From assembly GCA_963662815.2 (NCBI GenBank), contig CAXXWA010000024.1, forward strand, positions 77,643 to 141,642: a stretch of 64,000 bases of DNA, read 5' to 3'. Position 1 is the stretch's first letter. Every line of letters begins with the position of its first letter. The position numbers and the translations under genes were made by a program. The notes below the pieces were generated by a model, which did not search any database, was not told the DNA's origin, and was given only the letters and a program-made list of their open reading frames with translations. This DNA comes from JAPPHA01 sp963662815. Lineage in GTDB: Bacteria > Pseudomonadota > Alphaproteobacteria > Rhodobacterales > Rhodobacteraceae. This document shows positions 26,764 to 34,494 of the stretch, piece after piece.

Positions 26764-27602
26764 TGGACCCGCGCCCGCGCTCCTTTTACGTTCTGGCCGC
26801 CTTCTTCGCCTTGTTCCTGGTCTTCCTGTACGGGCCTACGCTGACCATCGCGATCCTGTCCTTTCAGGGGCCGCAGGGCGGGCTGACGTTTCCCATGAAC
26901 GGCGTGTCGCTGCACTGGTTCCGCGATCTGTTTCAGGAACAGGCTGTGGGCGACATCTGGGGTTCGTTCAGGCGCTCGTTCGCGCTCGGCGTGCTTGTCA
27001 TGGCCACCACCGTCGTCGTTTCGGTGATGGGCGGGTTGGCGTTCCGCAAGCGCTTTGCCGGATCGACGGTGCTGTTCTACCTGATAGTCACGTCGCTGGT
27101 GATCCCGTCAATACTGGTCTCGCTCGGCGTCGGGCTGATCTTTTCGCAATCCGGCCTCAAGGTTCATTGGGCGACCAGCGGTTTCGGAGCCCAGCTCACC
27201 TGGACGCTGCCCTTCGGACTTCTGATCATGTTCGCAGTCTTCAACAGGTTCGACCGGGCCTACGAAGAGGCCGCCCGCGACCTCGGCGCATCTCCGTGGC
27301 AAACGATACGCCACGTCGTGCTGCCGATCATCGCGCCTTCCCTGATCGGCGTTGCGCTCTTCGGCTTCACGCTCAGCTACGACGAGTTCGCACGCACGCT
27401 TCTCACCGCCGGCAGCTACAACACGCTTCCACTCGAGATTTTCGGCATGACCACCAACGTCACGACTCCGGTGATCTTCGCGCTCGGCACCCTGACCACC
27501 TCGTTCTCCTTCGCGATGATCGGGATCTTCATTCTCGTCATGTGGTTGAGCGGTCGACGCCGCGTGCGGCAAGGGTCAGACGCCGGCAAGGGATTGGTCT
27601 GA
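26763..27602 (+). CDS. ABC transporter permease (PotC-like)
   Basis: Second membrane subunit, 279 residues, six helices. The first helix is YVLAAFFALFLVFLYGPTL and the EAA loop reads EEAARDLGASPWQTIRHVVL near residue 175. It ends with a basic tail (SGRRRVRQG). The pair PotB/PotC with the preceding ATPase and binding protein makes a complete importer. Confidence 0.92.
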   Translation: MDPRPRSFYVLAAFFALFLVFLYGPTLTIAILSFQGPQGGLTFPMNGVSLHWFRDLFQEQAVGDIWGSFRRSFALGVLVMATTVVVSVMGGLAFRKRFAGSTVLFYLIVTSLVIPSILVSLGVGLIFSQSGLKVHWATSGFGAQLTWTLPFGLLIMFAVFNRFDRAYEEAARDLGASPWQTIRHVVLPIIAPSLIGVALFGFTLSYDEFARTLLTAGSYNTLPLEIFGMTTNVTTPVIFALGTLTTSFSFAMIGIFILVMWLSGRRRVRQGSDAGKGLV

Positions 27603-27606
27603 CGCG

Positions 27607-28260
27607 TTGTCCTTTGTCATCATAAATCCAAACAGCACGGAGGCGATGACTGACGCAATGCTGGCAGCCGCCAAGGCTGCCGCGCCGTTATTGCACTTCG
27701 AGGGCTGGACCTCTCGTGACGGTCCGCCATCGATCCAAGGTGCGGAAGACGGACGCGCTGCCACGGGGCCGCTCCTGGAACGGGTCGTCGAGGCAGCGAA
27801 CGCCGGCGCGGAAGGAATCGTGATCGGCTGTTTCGACGATACCGCCGTTGCACAAGCCGCCGCACTTGCCCCGTGTGCCGTCATTGGCATCGGCCAGGCA
27901 GCCTTCCACTTCTGCGCCCTTCGCCATTGGCGCTTCAGCGTGGTGACGACCCTGTCGGTCTCTGTACCGGTGATCGAGGGCAATATCGCAAGCTACGGAC
28001 TGGCCAGGCTTTGCGGGCGCGTTCGCGCGTCAGAAGTGCCCGTCCTCGACTTGGAGAGATCGCCGGCAGATGCCGCCGTGCGAATCTTTCGTGAAGCCGA
28101 TGAGGCTGTTGCGGAAGACGGCATATGCGCCGTCATTCTGGGCTGCGGCGGCATGGTTCATGTTGCCTCGTCACTTCGGGCGGCCCTCCCGGTCTCCGTG
28201 ATCGATCCGGTTGAAGCCGCCGCCGCATGCATCGCCTGGCTGCGCGATCCAGCAACCTGA
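27607..28260 (+). CDS. Asp/Glu/hydantoin racemase-family protein
   Basis: 217 residues from a TTG start 4 bases after the permease stop, so probably translated by coupling. The family pattern is complete: INPNSTEAMTDAM at the N terminus, the first catalytic cysteine in GIVIGCFDDT near residue 79 and the second in CAVILGCGGM near residue 181. These two cysteines work as the acid/base pair of hydantoin and aspartate racemases. Linked to the upstream transporter, it may act on the imported compound or on a hydantoin or amino acid made from it. The substrate is unknown. Confidence 0.87.
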   Translation: MSFVIINPNSTEAMTDAMLAAAKAAAPLLHFEGWTSRDGPPSIQGAEDGRAATGPLLERVVEAANAGAEGIVIGCFDDTAVAQAAALAPCAVIGIGQAAFHFCALRHWRFSVVTTLSVSVPVIEGNIASYGLARLCGRVRASEVPVLDLERSPADAAVRIFREADEAVAEDGICAVILGCGGMVHVASSLRAALPVSVIDPVEAAAACIAWLRDPAT

Positions 28261-28345
28261 CCTCTACTTGAACCGGCGAGCCCGGGCTGCCATGCATACA
28301 TAAAAGGGACTGAACAAAGGGAAATTTCCGTGGAAGCCCGTCCGC

Positions 28346-28700
28346 ATGGAACTGTCACAGATAAGCCGCACGTTGCGGGAAGAGGCGGCGGTTTCGCGGG
28401 TGGCCGCGATCCTGCCGCAGGAGCGGTTCGACAGCAGGTCCGCGCTGGGGCCGGCGCATCTGCGAGGAGTTCTCGTTAACCGGCGCCGCGGGACGCCCTC
28501 AGCTTGCAGGATACTTGAAGGCGCTCGGAGCCTTGGCGGAGAGGGTTCCCGGCATCGTCACTCCCGGCGCCGAAGGCGCCGGCGGCGACGGGCGGAACCG
28601 GATACGCCGAGCCCTTGGCACGCAAACGGCGAAAAGCCGCAACGCCACATCGCGCTTTTGCCGCATCTTGACGGCGAGGATTTCCGACACCGCTGGTCCT
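28346..28700 (+). pseudogene. N-terminal remnant of an IS4-type, DruA-associated transposase
   Basis: The frame opens MELSQISRTLREEAA and reads on through RFDSRSALG. One extra G in the GGGG run near 28449 shifts the frame, after which the other frame continues RRICEEFSLTGAAGRPQ and YLKALGALAERVPGIV. This N-terminal segment is typical of IS4-type transposases that go on into a DUF4338 (DruA) domain. Recognisable sequence stops after about 100 residues. It is a relic lying just beside tRNA-Arg. Confidence 0.65.
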
Positions 28701-28756
28701 GCATCGCACCACCGGTCCATTTCCTCGCCGGAAATCTCCGGGAACATTGATGACCG

Positions 28757-28833
28757 TGGCGACCCCTCGAGGACTCGAACCCCGAACCTGCTGATTAGAA
28801 GTCAGCTGCTCTATCCAGTTGAGCTAAGGGGCC
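28757..28833 (-). tRNA. tRNA-Arg (anticodon TCT)
   Basis: 77 bases on the minus strand fold as a full cloverleaf. The acceptor arms are GGCCCCT and AGGGGTC, the D arm carries AGCTCAACTGGATAGAGC, the anticodon stem-loop is GCTGACTTCTAATCAGC with TCT, and the T arm contains GGGGTTCGAGTCC. CCA is encoded at the 3' end. It reads AGA codons, which are rare in this GC-rich DNA. The gene is flanked by a transposase relic, as is common for tRNA genes. Confidence 0.96.
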
Positions 28834-29051
28834 GCAGGACCGATTGCAGCCAAGTAGTCGGTTCACGGCTGTTCTTCAAGCCGAACGCAAACCGCCCTAT
28901 CCCGACTTCCGCAGCCAACGCGCCGGGTTGCCATTTTCCGATGCATCGCGCAGTTTCCAACTGCGGGCTGGCATCGGTGCGAGGGCGGCTGTAGATTCGG
29001 TTCGTACCAACCGTCACGAAACACGAAGCAGCAACGAAAAGGATCATTGAA

Positions 29052-29903
29052 TTGCGCCTCTTGAGGTACGGAAATTCGGGCGAGGAAATTCCATGTTGCC
29101 TGGATGAAGCCGGCAGGGTCCGAAGCCTTGCCGACCATGTTGGCGAGTTTTCCGGAGCATCGGTTTCACTTGACGTGCTCGATCGACTTCGCGGACTGGA
29201 TCAAAACAGTCTTCCCGTCCTTGACGGCGGCGGCCGGACGGGCGCCTGCCTTGCGGACGTGCCGGACTTCCTGTGCATTGGTCTCAACTACGCCAGGCAT
29301 GCAAGGGAAACCGGCTCACCGATTCCGAGCGAGCCGATCATCTTCTCCAAGGCAAGCTCCTGCCTCAGCGGTCCGTTCGATTGCGTGCGCCTTCCGGGGG
29401 GTTCCACGTCGACGGACTGGGAGGTCGAGCTTGGCGTGGTCGTCGGCCGCGAAGCCACGCGGATTAGGGAAGAGGATGCACTCAACCACGTCGCGGGCTA
29501 CTGCATCGTCAACGACGTTTCGGAACGCAACTTCCAGACAAAGCGCGGCGGGCAATGGATCAAGGGCAAGTCTGCGCCCACCTTCGGTCCGGTCGGCCCC
29601 TGGCTCGTGACGGCAGACGAAATTTCCGATCCGCAGAACCTGTCGCTCCAGCTCAGCGTGAACGGAGAGACTCAGCAGAATTCTTCGACGTCGGACATGA
29701 TCTTCACGGTCGCTCAGCTTGTCGCCTATCTGTCGGAATTCATGACCCTTCGCGTCGGTTCGATCATTGCTACCGGAACACCGGAAGGCGTTGGCCTTGG
29801 CAAGTCGCCGCCGAGCTTTCTGAAACCAGGAGATGTCATGGAATTGAGCATCGAGTCCCTGGGGACGCAACGCCAGACGGTGGTGGAAGGGACCCGCGCC
29901 TGA
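29052..29903 (+). CDS. Fumarylacetoacetate hydrolase-family protein
   Basis: 283 residues from a TTG start preceded by AAAGGA. The FAH fold is clear: IGLNYARHARETGSPIPSEP, IIFSKASSCLSGP, the metal ligands in TDWEVELGVVVG (two Glu), GYCIVNDVSERNFQ and GTPEGVGLGKSPPSFLKPGD. The family includes ureidoglycolate lyase, 2-keto-4-pentenoate hydratases and acylpyruvate hydrolases; these cannot be told apart here. It stands 83 bases before the acyl-CoA ligase gene in the same direction. Confidence 0.88.
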   Translation: MRLLRYGNSGEEIPCCLDEAGRVRSLADHVGEFSGASVSLDVLDRLRGLDQNSLPVLDGGGRTGACLADVPDFLCIGLNYARHARETGSPIPSEPIIFSKASSCLSGPFDCVRLPGGSTSTDWEVELGVVVGREATRIREEDALNHVAGYCIVNDVSERNFQTKRGGQWIKGKSAPTFGPVGPWLVTADEISDPQNLSLQLSVNGETQQNSSTSDMIFTVAQLVAYLSEFMTLRVGSIIATGTPEGVGLGKSPPSFLKPGDVMELSIESLGTQRQTVVEGTRA

Positions 29904-29986
29904 GCGGCCGGATTGTGAACGACAACCGCGGCCTTTCGCACGCCGCTGACGCGGCCGGTGCGGCCCGGCCGTAGCGCCGACCGATC

Positions 29987-31312
29987 GTGACCGTTTTTCG
30001 CTGGCACGAATCGGCAGTGCTTTCGGTTCCGGGCCGAGGCAGCCTGGACCGATCCAGCGCGGCGCGAATGATCCGCGCGCATGGAGGACAGGCGGAGACC
30101 GGTCCGCGGGGTATGGCGGTGCTCTGCAACCCCGACCCTGCGAGGAACGTCTCGGAGGCGTTCGCATGCATCGCCGCAGGATCCGCATTCTGCATTGCCG
30201 GGAAGGATGCTGCCCAGGGATTGGAGCGGCAGTGCCGTCGTGGCGAGCCGGAAGCACAATCCGGGCTAGAGGCGCGAATGGAGACGCCGCGCTTCGCAAC
30301 GCTGACCGGCGGATCGACGGGGCCTCCTAAAGTGGTACTGCGCTCGCAGGAATCATGGATCCGAAGTTTCCGGGCGCTCGAGGCCCTGGGCGGCACGCAC
30401 GCGGGCGACATCGTGGCAACGCTCGGCGCGCTCGCCCATTCGATCAACCTCTATGCCGCTCTCGAAGCGCTGCATCTCGGTGCAGTCATCATCCTGCTCG
30501 CAGGCGTGCGTCCGGATCGCCAGTTGCGGGAGATCAGGACGCGGGGCGCGACCGTCGTCTACGCCACGCCCTCCCAGATCCGGCGCATGCGGCGGTTGGC
30601 GCCGACGGACTGCGCCCCTTCCGTTAGGCGCGTGATGATCGGAGGCTCGGCCTGCGATGCTGGCACGCGCGCCCTCGCCGGGGAACTCTTTCCGCGAGCC
30701 GCGTTCGTCGAGTTCTACGGGTCGGCCGAAGCGAGCTTCGTGTCGCTCTCCGACCCGGACTTGCCGCATCTCCCCGGGCAGCCGTTTCCAGGCGTCGAGG
30801 TCGAGATCCGCGACAGCGACGGCTTCACCCTCGGAGCCGGGAAAAGCGGACAAATCTGGGTTCGGAGTCCCATGCTGTTCGACGGCTACCTTGCGCAGGG
30901 GACCGCCTGTTCGCCCGCCCAACTCGTCGACGGTTTCTTGCGCACCGGCGAGACCGGTTCCTTGACCTGGGAAGGAAGGCTCATCGTCGAGGGACGCGAC
31001 GACCGCATTGTCCGGATCGCGGAGAAGAGCGTCGCGCTCGACGAGGTCGAGCAGCGCATCGCATCCTTCAAGGGAGTCAGCCACGTTGCCGCAGTGGCGG
31101 TGCCGGATGAGTTGAGGGGGATGGCGCTCGCCATCGCCGTCATGGTCAAAGGGGAAACGCCGATCGACCGGATACGCACCGATTGGCATCGATTCGCGGG
31201 ACGGAATCTGAAGACGGCCACACTCGTCCACCTCGATCACTGGCCGCTGCTCAGGTCGGGAAAAACCGACTACTCGGCCATTCGGCAGTCGCTGGAACGA
31301 AACATGCGATGA
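29987..31312 (+). CDS. AMP-binding acyl-CoA ligase (YhfT-like)
   Basis: Class I adenylate-forming enzyme, 441 residues from a GTG start, shorter than usual (about 500) because the N-terminal subdomain is reduced. The adenylate signature is LTGGSTGPPKVV near residue 107, the A5 region FYGSAEAS, the A8 hinge GRDDRIVRIAEKSV and the C-terminal lysine in LLRSGKTDYSAI. It overlaps the thiolase gene by 4 bases. A short ligase plus thiolase beside bioY is the arrangement of yhfT-yhfS-bioY in Bacillus, where the set is controlled by biotin. A fatty- or pimelic-type substrate for biotin synthesis is possible but not shown. Confidence 0.85.
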   Translation: MTVFRWHESAVLSVPGRGSLDRSSAARMIRAHGGQAETGPRGMAVLCNPDPARNVSEAFACIAAGSAFCIAGKDAAQGLERQCRRGEPEAQSGLEARMETPRFATLTGGSTGPPKVVLRSQESWIRSFRALEALGGTHAGDIVATLGALAHSINLYAALEALHLGAVIILLAGVRPDRQLREIRTRGATVVYATPSQIRRMRRLAPTDCAPSVRRVMIGGSACDAGTRALAGELFPRAAFVEFYGSAEASFVSLSDPDLPHLPGQPFPGVEVEIRDSDGFTLGAGKSGQIWVRSPMLFDGYLAQGTACSPAQLVDGFLRTGETGSLTWEGRLIVEGRDDRIVRIAEKSVALDEVEQRIASFKGVSHVAAVAVPDELRGMALAIAVMVKGETPIDRIRTDWHRFAGRNLKTATLVHLDHWPLLRSGKTDYSAIRQSLERNMR

Positions 31313-32424
31313 CTCGCGCTGCCTTCATTGCCGCGGCGCGGCGTACGCCCGTAGCGCCCGCCGGCGGGATGCTGTCCGGCCTAGAGGTTCACGAACTCGC
31401 TGCGCCGGTTATGCGCGCCTGCCTCGCCGACGTCGCCTGCCCGCCCGGACTGGTGGACGAGGCCATACTCGGCAACGCACTCTACGCTGGCGGAAATCCG
31501 GCGCGGCTCGCAACCCTCTTCGCCGGGCTCCCGGAGCATGTGGGGGGGCTGACAATCGACAGGCAGTGCGCGGGCGGTCTCGACGCGCTTGCTCTCGCGG
31601 CTGCACTGATCGAATCCGGCGCAGCGGACGCCGTCCTTGCCGGCGGCGCCGAAAGCCATTCGAGGCGGCCGGCCCGGATGCGGCGAAGCAAGGACGGCGA
31701 ACCGCCCATACCCTACGAGCGGCCCCCGTTTTCGCCGTTCCCCGACAGGGACCCGGATCTCCACGAGGCGGCGGCTCGGTTGGCGGCGGACCTAGGGATC
31801 ACGAAGGAAAGGCAGGATCGCTGGGCAGTTGAAAGCCACAGTAAGGCGAGGCAGGCGACAAACCGCCTGGCCCAGGAAATCGCCGCCGGCCCCTGGAGCG
31901 AGACCCGGGATCCCTTTGCGCGGACGCTCACCATGGAGACCTGCCGCCGTGCGCCCGGCCTCGCCGGAAGCGTTACGCGTGCGAATACCGCCGTGTCCGC
32001 CGACGCTGCGGCGTTCGTTCTCGTGGTCGAGGAAAGGCTGCTCGGGCGACTTGCTGCCTCGCCCGCGATTCGAATCGCCGCAAGCCGCACGACCGGGGCC
32101 GCTCCCGAACTCCCGGGACTCGCCCCGGTGGCTGCAATCAGCGCAGTTCTGGATGAAATATGCGCCCGGCCCGACGCCGTCGACGCCGCCGAAATCATGG
32201 AAGCCTACGCGGCACAGGCCCTTGCCTGCATCGACCTCGCCTGCATCGACCCGGCGCGGGTCAACCTCGGTGGCGGCGCACTCGCGCGGGGACACCCGAT
32301 CGGCGCATCCGGCGCCGTTCTCGCGGTTCGCCTTTTCCACGAACTCGTCAATGCCGGGAGCACGGGCATCGCCGCGATCGCGGCCGCGGGCGGCATCGGG
32401 ACCGCAGTCTGCCTTCAGCGCTGA
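31309..32424 (+). CDS. Thiolase-family acetyltransferase (YhfS-like)
   Basis: 371 residues from ATG 31309, translationally coupled to the ligase. The thiolase nucleophile is in TIDRQCAGGLDALALA near residue 87, the histidine loop is EIMEAYAAQALAC with NLGGGALARGHPIGASG, and the second active-site cysteine region is GGIGTAVCLQR at the C terminus. Length and gaps resemble the short thiolases of the YhfS group rather than AtoB. Its 3' end overlaps the bioY 3' end by 10 bases on the opposite strand. Confidence 0.87.
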   Translation: MTRAAFIAAARRTPVAPAGGMLSGLEVHELAAPVMRACLADVACPPGLVDEAILGNALYAGGNPARLATLFAGLPEHVGGLTIDRQCAGGLDALALAAALIESGAADAVLAGGAESHSRRPARMRRSKDGEPPIPYERPPFSPFPDRDPDLHEAAARLAADLGITKERQDRWAVESHSKARQATNRLAQEIAAGPWSETRDPFARTLTMETCRRAPGLAGSVTRANTAVSADAAAFVLVVEERLLGRLAASPAIRIAASRTTGAAPELPGLAPVAAISAVLDEICARPDAVDAAEIMEAYAAQALACIDLACIDPARVNLGGGALARGHPIGASGAVLAVRLFHELVNAGSTGIAAIAAAGGIGTAVCLQR

Positions 32425-32966
32425 GAGCGGGCGAGAATGGCTTCGGGCCGCGCGCGCCAGATCCCGTGAGTCACGAGCCCGCAGACGACAGCCTTGATGG
32501 CGTCGCCGGGCAGGAACGGCAGCGCCAGCGGTGCGGCCTCCGCAATGGTCAGATCGAGCGCCAGCGCCATCCCCGGGATGCCGAATGCGTAGAGGACCAC
32601 TATGCCGCCGGCAACCGATGCTGTTGTCGCGACGATGAACATTCGCGGGCTACGCCAGGATTCGACAACGAGACCGGCGGAGAAGGCCGCAACGGGAAAG
32701 CCCGCCAGAAACCCCGCCGAAGGCGACAGGAACAGCCCGATGCCGCCGCGTCCGCCAGCGAGAATCGGCAGCCCGAGCGCCACGAGGCCGACGAAGAGAA
32801 GCGCCGCCAGGCCTCCCCAGCGCGCGCCGAGAACCGTGCCGCACAGCATGATGCCGAGGCTCTGCGCGGTAATCGGGACGCCGCCTGCGATCGTCAGTTT
32901 CGGTAGCAGACCAAGGGCGGCGACGAGCGCAGCGAAAAGCGCCACGAGAGCGAGCTTGCGTTCCAT
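32415..32966 (-). CDS. bioY: Biotin transporter substrate-binding protein BioY
   Basis: S-component that captures biotin in the membrane, 183 residues, about six helices. BioY signatures are visible: ITAQSLGIMLCGTVLGARWG, LGLPILAGGRGG and FLSPSAGFLAGFP. The start ATG has GGAGGG 9 bases upstream. It is the last gene of bioM-bioN-bioY on the minus strand, 4 bases after bioN. Confidence 0.95.
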   Translation of the reverse strand: MERKLALVALFAALVAALGLLPKLTIAGGVPITAQSLGIMLCGTVLGARWGGLAALLFVGLVALGLPILAGGRGGIGLFLSPSAGFLAGFPVAAFSAGLVVESWRSPRMFIVATTASVAGGIVVLYAFGIPGMALALDLTIAEAAPLALPFLPGDAIKAVVCGLVTHGIWRARPEAILARSQR

Positions 32967-32970
32967 TTCG

Positions 32971-33582
32971 TCAAACCCTCCGTTGTCCGACGCCGCCGCG
33001 GGCGCGCAGTGCGTCGGCGACGGATTCCGCATCGTCGAGTGCCGCTAGGCACAGGGGAATCAGGATCGCCCAGGACACCCGCCGCGTCGACCTGCACTTC
33101 CAGGCATCGCCCATGTCCCTGCCCTTCCGGGCGAGCACCGGCATGAACCGGAGGACGAGGGCGAATGCGAGGGCAACGGCGGCCGGATTGAGTCCGATGC
33201 GACGGAGCGGCTTGGTCAGGTCCGTGACGAGAGCCACGAGGTCGTCGAGCCGCGATGTCATGGTGACAAGGTTTGCGAGTCCGACGAGCGTCAAGAGCTT
33301 TAGGGCGACCGCCGCCCCGGCCTCCGGCTGGCGGATCGCCGCGTGATAGGCGAAGGCCAGGGCCGCAAAGAGACTGATCGGCACAAGCATGCGGAATCCC
33401 TGGCGCATTGCGGCCCTTCCGAGGGAGACGCAGGCCAGAACCGCCGCAGCAAAGCAACCCGCCAGCGCGATCGGCGACTCGACCGGATAGAGCGCGGCTG
33501 TCGATGCAACGAGGATAAGCAGTTTCGGGCCGACCGGAATCGCGTGCGCCCAGGTTCTTTCCGGAAGAGTCAGTGTCAGCAC
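32971..33582 (-). CDS. bioN: Energy-coupling factor transmembrane protein BioN
   Basis: T-component of the ECF biotin transporter, 203 residues. I start it at GTG 33582, with AGGAGG 9 bases upstream, overlapping the bioM stop by 7 bases. It begins VLTLTLPERTWAHAIPVGPK. Helices follow, and the family coupling region is seen in NLVTMTSRLDDLVAL and near RKGRDMGDAWKCRS. The C-terminal DDAESVADALRARGG resembles the A-R-G motif that contacts the ATPase. Confidence 0.9.
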   Translation of the reverse strand: MLTLTLPERTWAHAIPVGPKLLILVASTAALYPVESPIALAGCFAAAVLACVSLGRAAMRQGFRMLVPISLFAALAFAYHAAIRQPEAGAAVALKLLTLVGLANLVTMTSRLDDLVALVTDLTKPLRRIGLNPAAVALAFALVLRFMPVLARKGRDMGDAWKCRSTRRVSWAILIPLCLAALDDAESVADALRARGGVGQRRV

Positions 33583-34322
33583 GACGCGCCGCCTCCTGCC
33601 GACGTCCGGTCCCCCGAGCGTCTGGTTGCCGCCTCGCGCATTTCGAATTCGTAGGCGGGCAGGACTTCCCCTGGCGGTCCGTCCGCGACGATGACGCCCG
33701 AATCGAGCCAGATGACCCGCGCGCATGTAGCGAGAAGTGCTGGATCATGTGTTGCCAGGATCGTCTGCTGGCCCACGTGTTGAAGCTCTTCGCGGAGCCA
33801 CAGTGTCGTCGGCAGGTCGAGTCCCGAAAACGGTTCGTCGAGAAGAAGCACGTCCGGCTCCATGAGCAGGACTGCAAGCAGGCACAGGTAGTGCTTTTGC
33901 CCCTGCGAAAGCGAGTGGCAGGACTTGCCGGCCCAGTCCGACCGGTCGTGGGCCTTCAGGCAAGCGCGCACCCTCCGCCGTGCATCCCGCTTGTCCCTGC
34001 CCTGCTGGGTCAGGCCGAAAGCGAGTTCCTCCTCGACGGTCGGGAAAATGATCTGCCGCTCCGGACTCTGGAAGATCATGCCGATCGCGTCGACCGCCCA
34101 GCGGCGCTCACGCGCCGGGTCGCGGCCGTGGACGGAGACGGATCCTCGTGTCGGGCGCTCAAGTCCCGCGAGCAACCGCAGCATGGTTGACTTGCCCGCC
34201 CCGTTGCAGCCCATGACGCCCAGCCTGCGTTCCCGGATGTCGAGGCTGAGCGGCCCGAGGAGTCGGCTTTCCCCTATTTCGAAAACGGTTTCCTCTAAGC
34301 TGATCGATCGCTGGCCCGCCAT
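33576..34322 (-). CDS. bioM: Biotin transporter ATPase BioM
   Basis: ATPase of the ECF biotin transporter, 248 residues from ATG 34322, with AGGA 5 bases upstream; a GTG at 34337 is an in-frame alternative. Motifs: Walker A GCNGAGKST, Q-loop IFQSPERQIIFP, signature LSQGQKHYLC, Walker B VLLLDEPFSGLDLP and switch LATHDPALL. With bioN and bioY it forms the complete BioMNY system. No BioR-like or BirA site is obvious upstream. Confidence 0.93.
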   Translation of the reverse strand: MAGQRSISLEETVFEIGESRLLGPLSLDIRERRLGVMGCNGAGKSTMLRLLAGLERPTRGSVSVHGRDPARERRWAVDAIGMIFQSPERQIIFPTVEEELAFGLTQQGRDKRDARRRVRACLKAHDRSDWAGKSCHSLSQGQKHYLCLLAVLLMEPDVLLLDEPFSGLDLPTTLWLREELQHVGQQTILATHDPALLATCARVIWLDSGVIVADGPPGEVLPAYEFEMREAATRRSGDRTSAGGGASC

Positions 34323-34451
34323 TGTTTTCCTGACCACTCCAGTCCGGAGATTTCACCGGTGCGGTCGCGGCTACGCGCCGGAACTCGACCCGGTTCCGGC
34401 CGCCTATCGCAGCGGCCGGATGGTGGCAAGGAAGCATCGCGGCGTCGGCGC

Positions 34452-34476
34452 CGTTCCGTGCCAGCATAACGGAACG
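34452..34476. terminator. Hairpin between bioM and the TRAP permease
   Basis: CGTTCCGT and ACGGAACG form perfect 8-base arms with a 9-base loop, 19 bases after the TRAP permease stop on the minus strand. There is no T run after it, so it would be at best a weak or factor-assisted terminator of the TRAP transcript before the bioM start region. Confidence 0.4.
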
Positions 34477-34494
34477 ACCGGGTTCGGCGCGATG

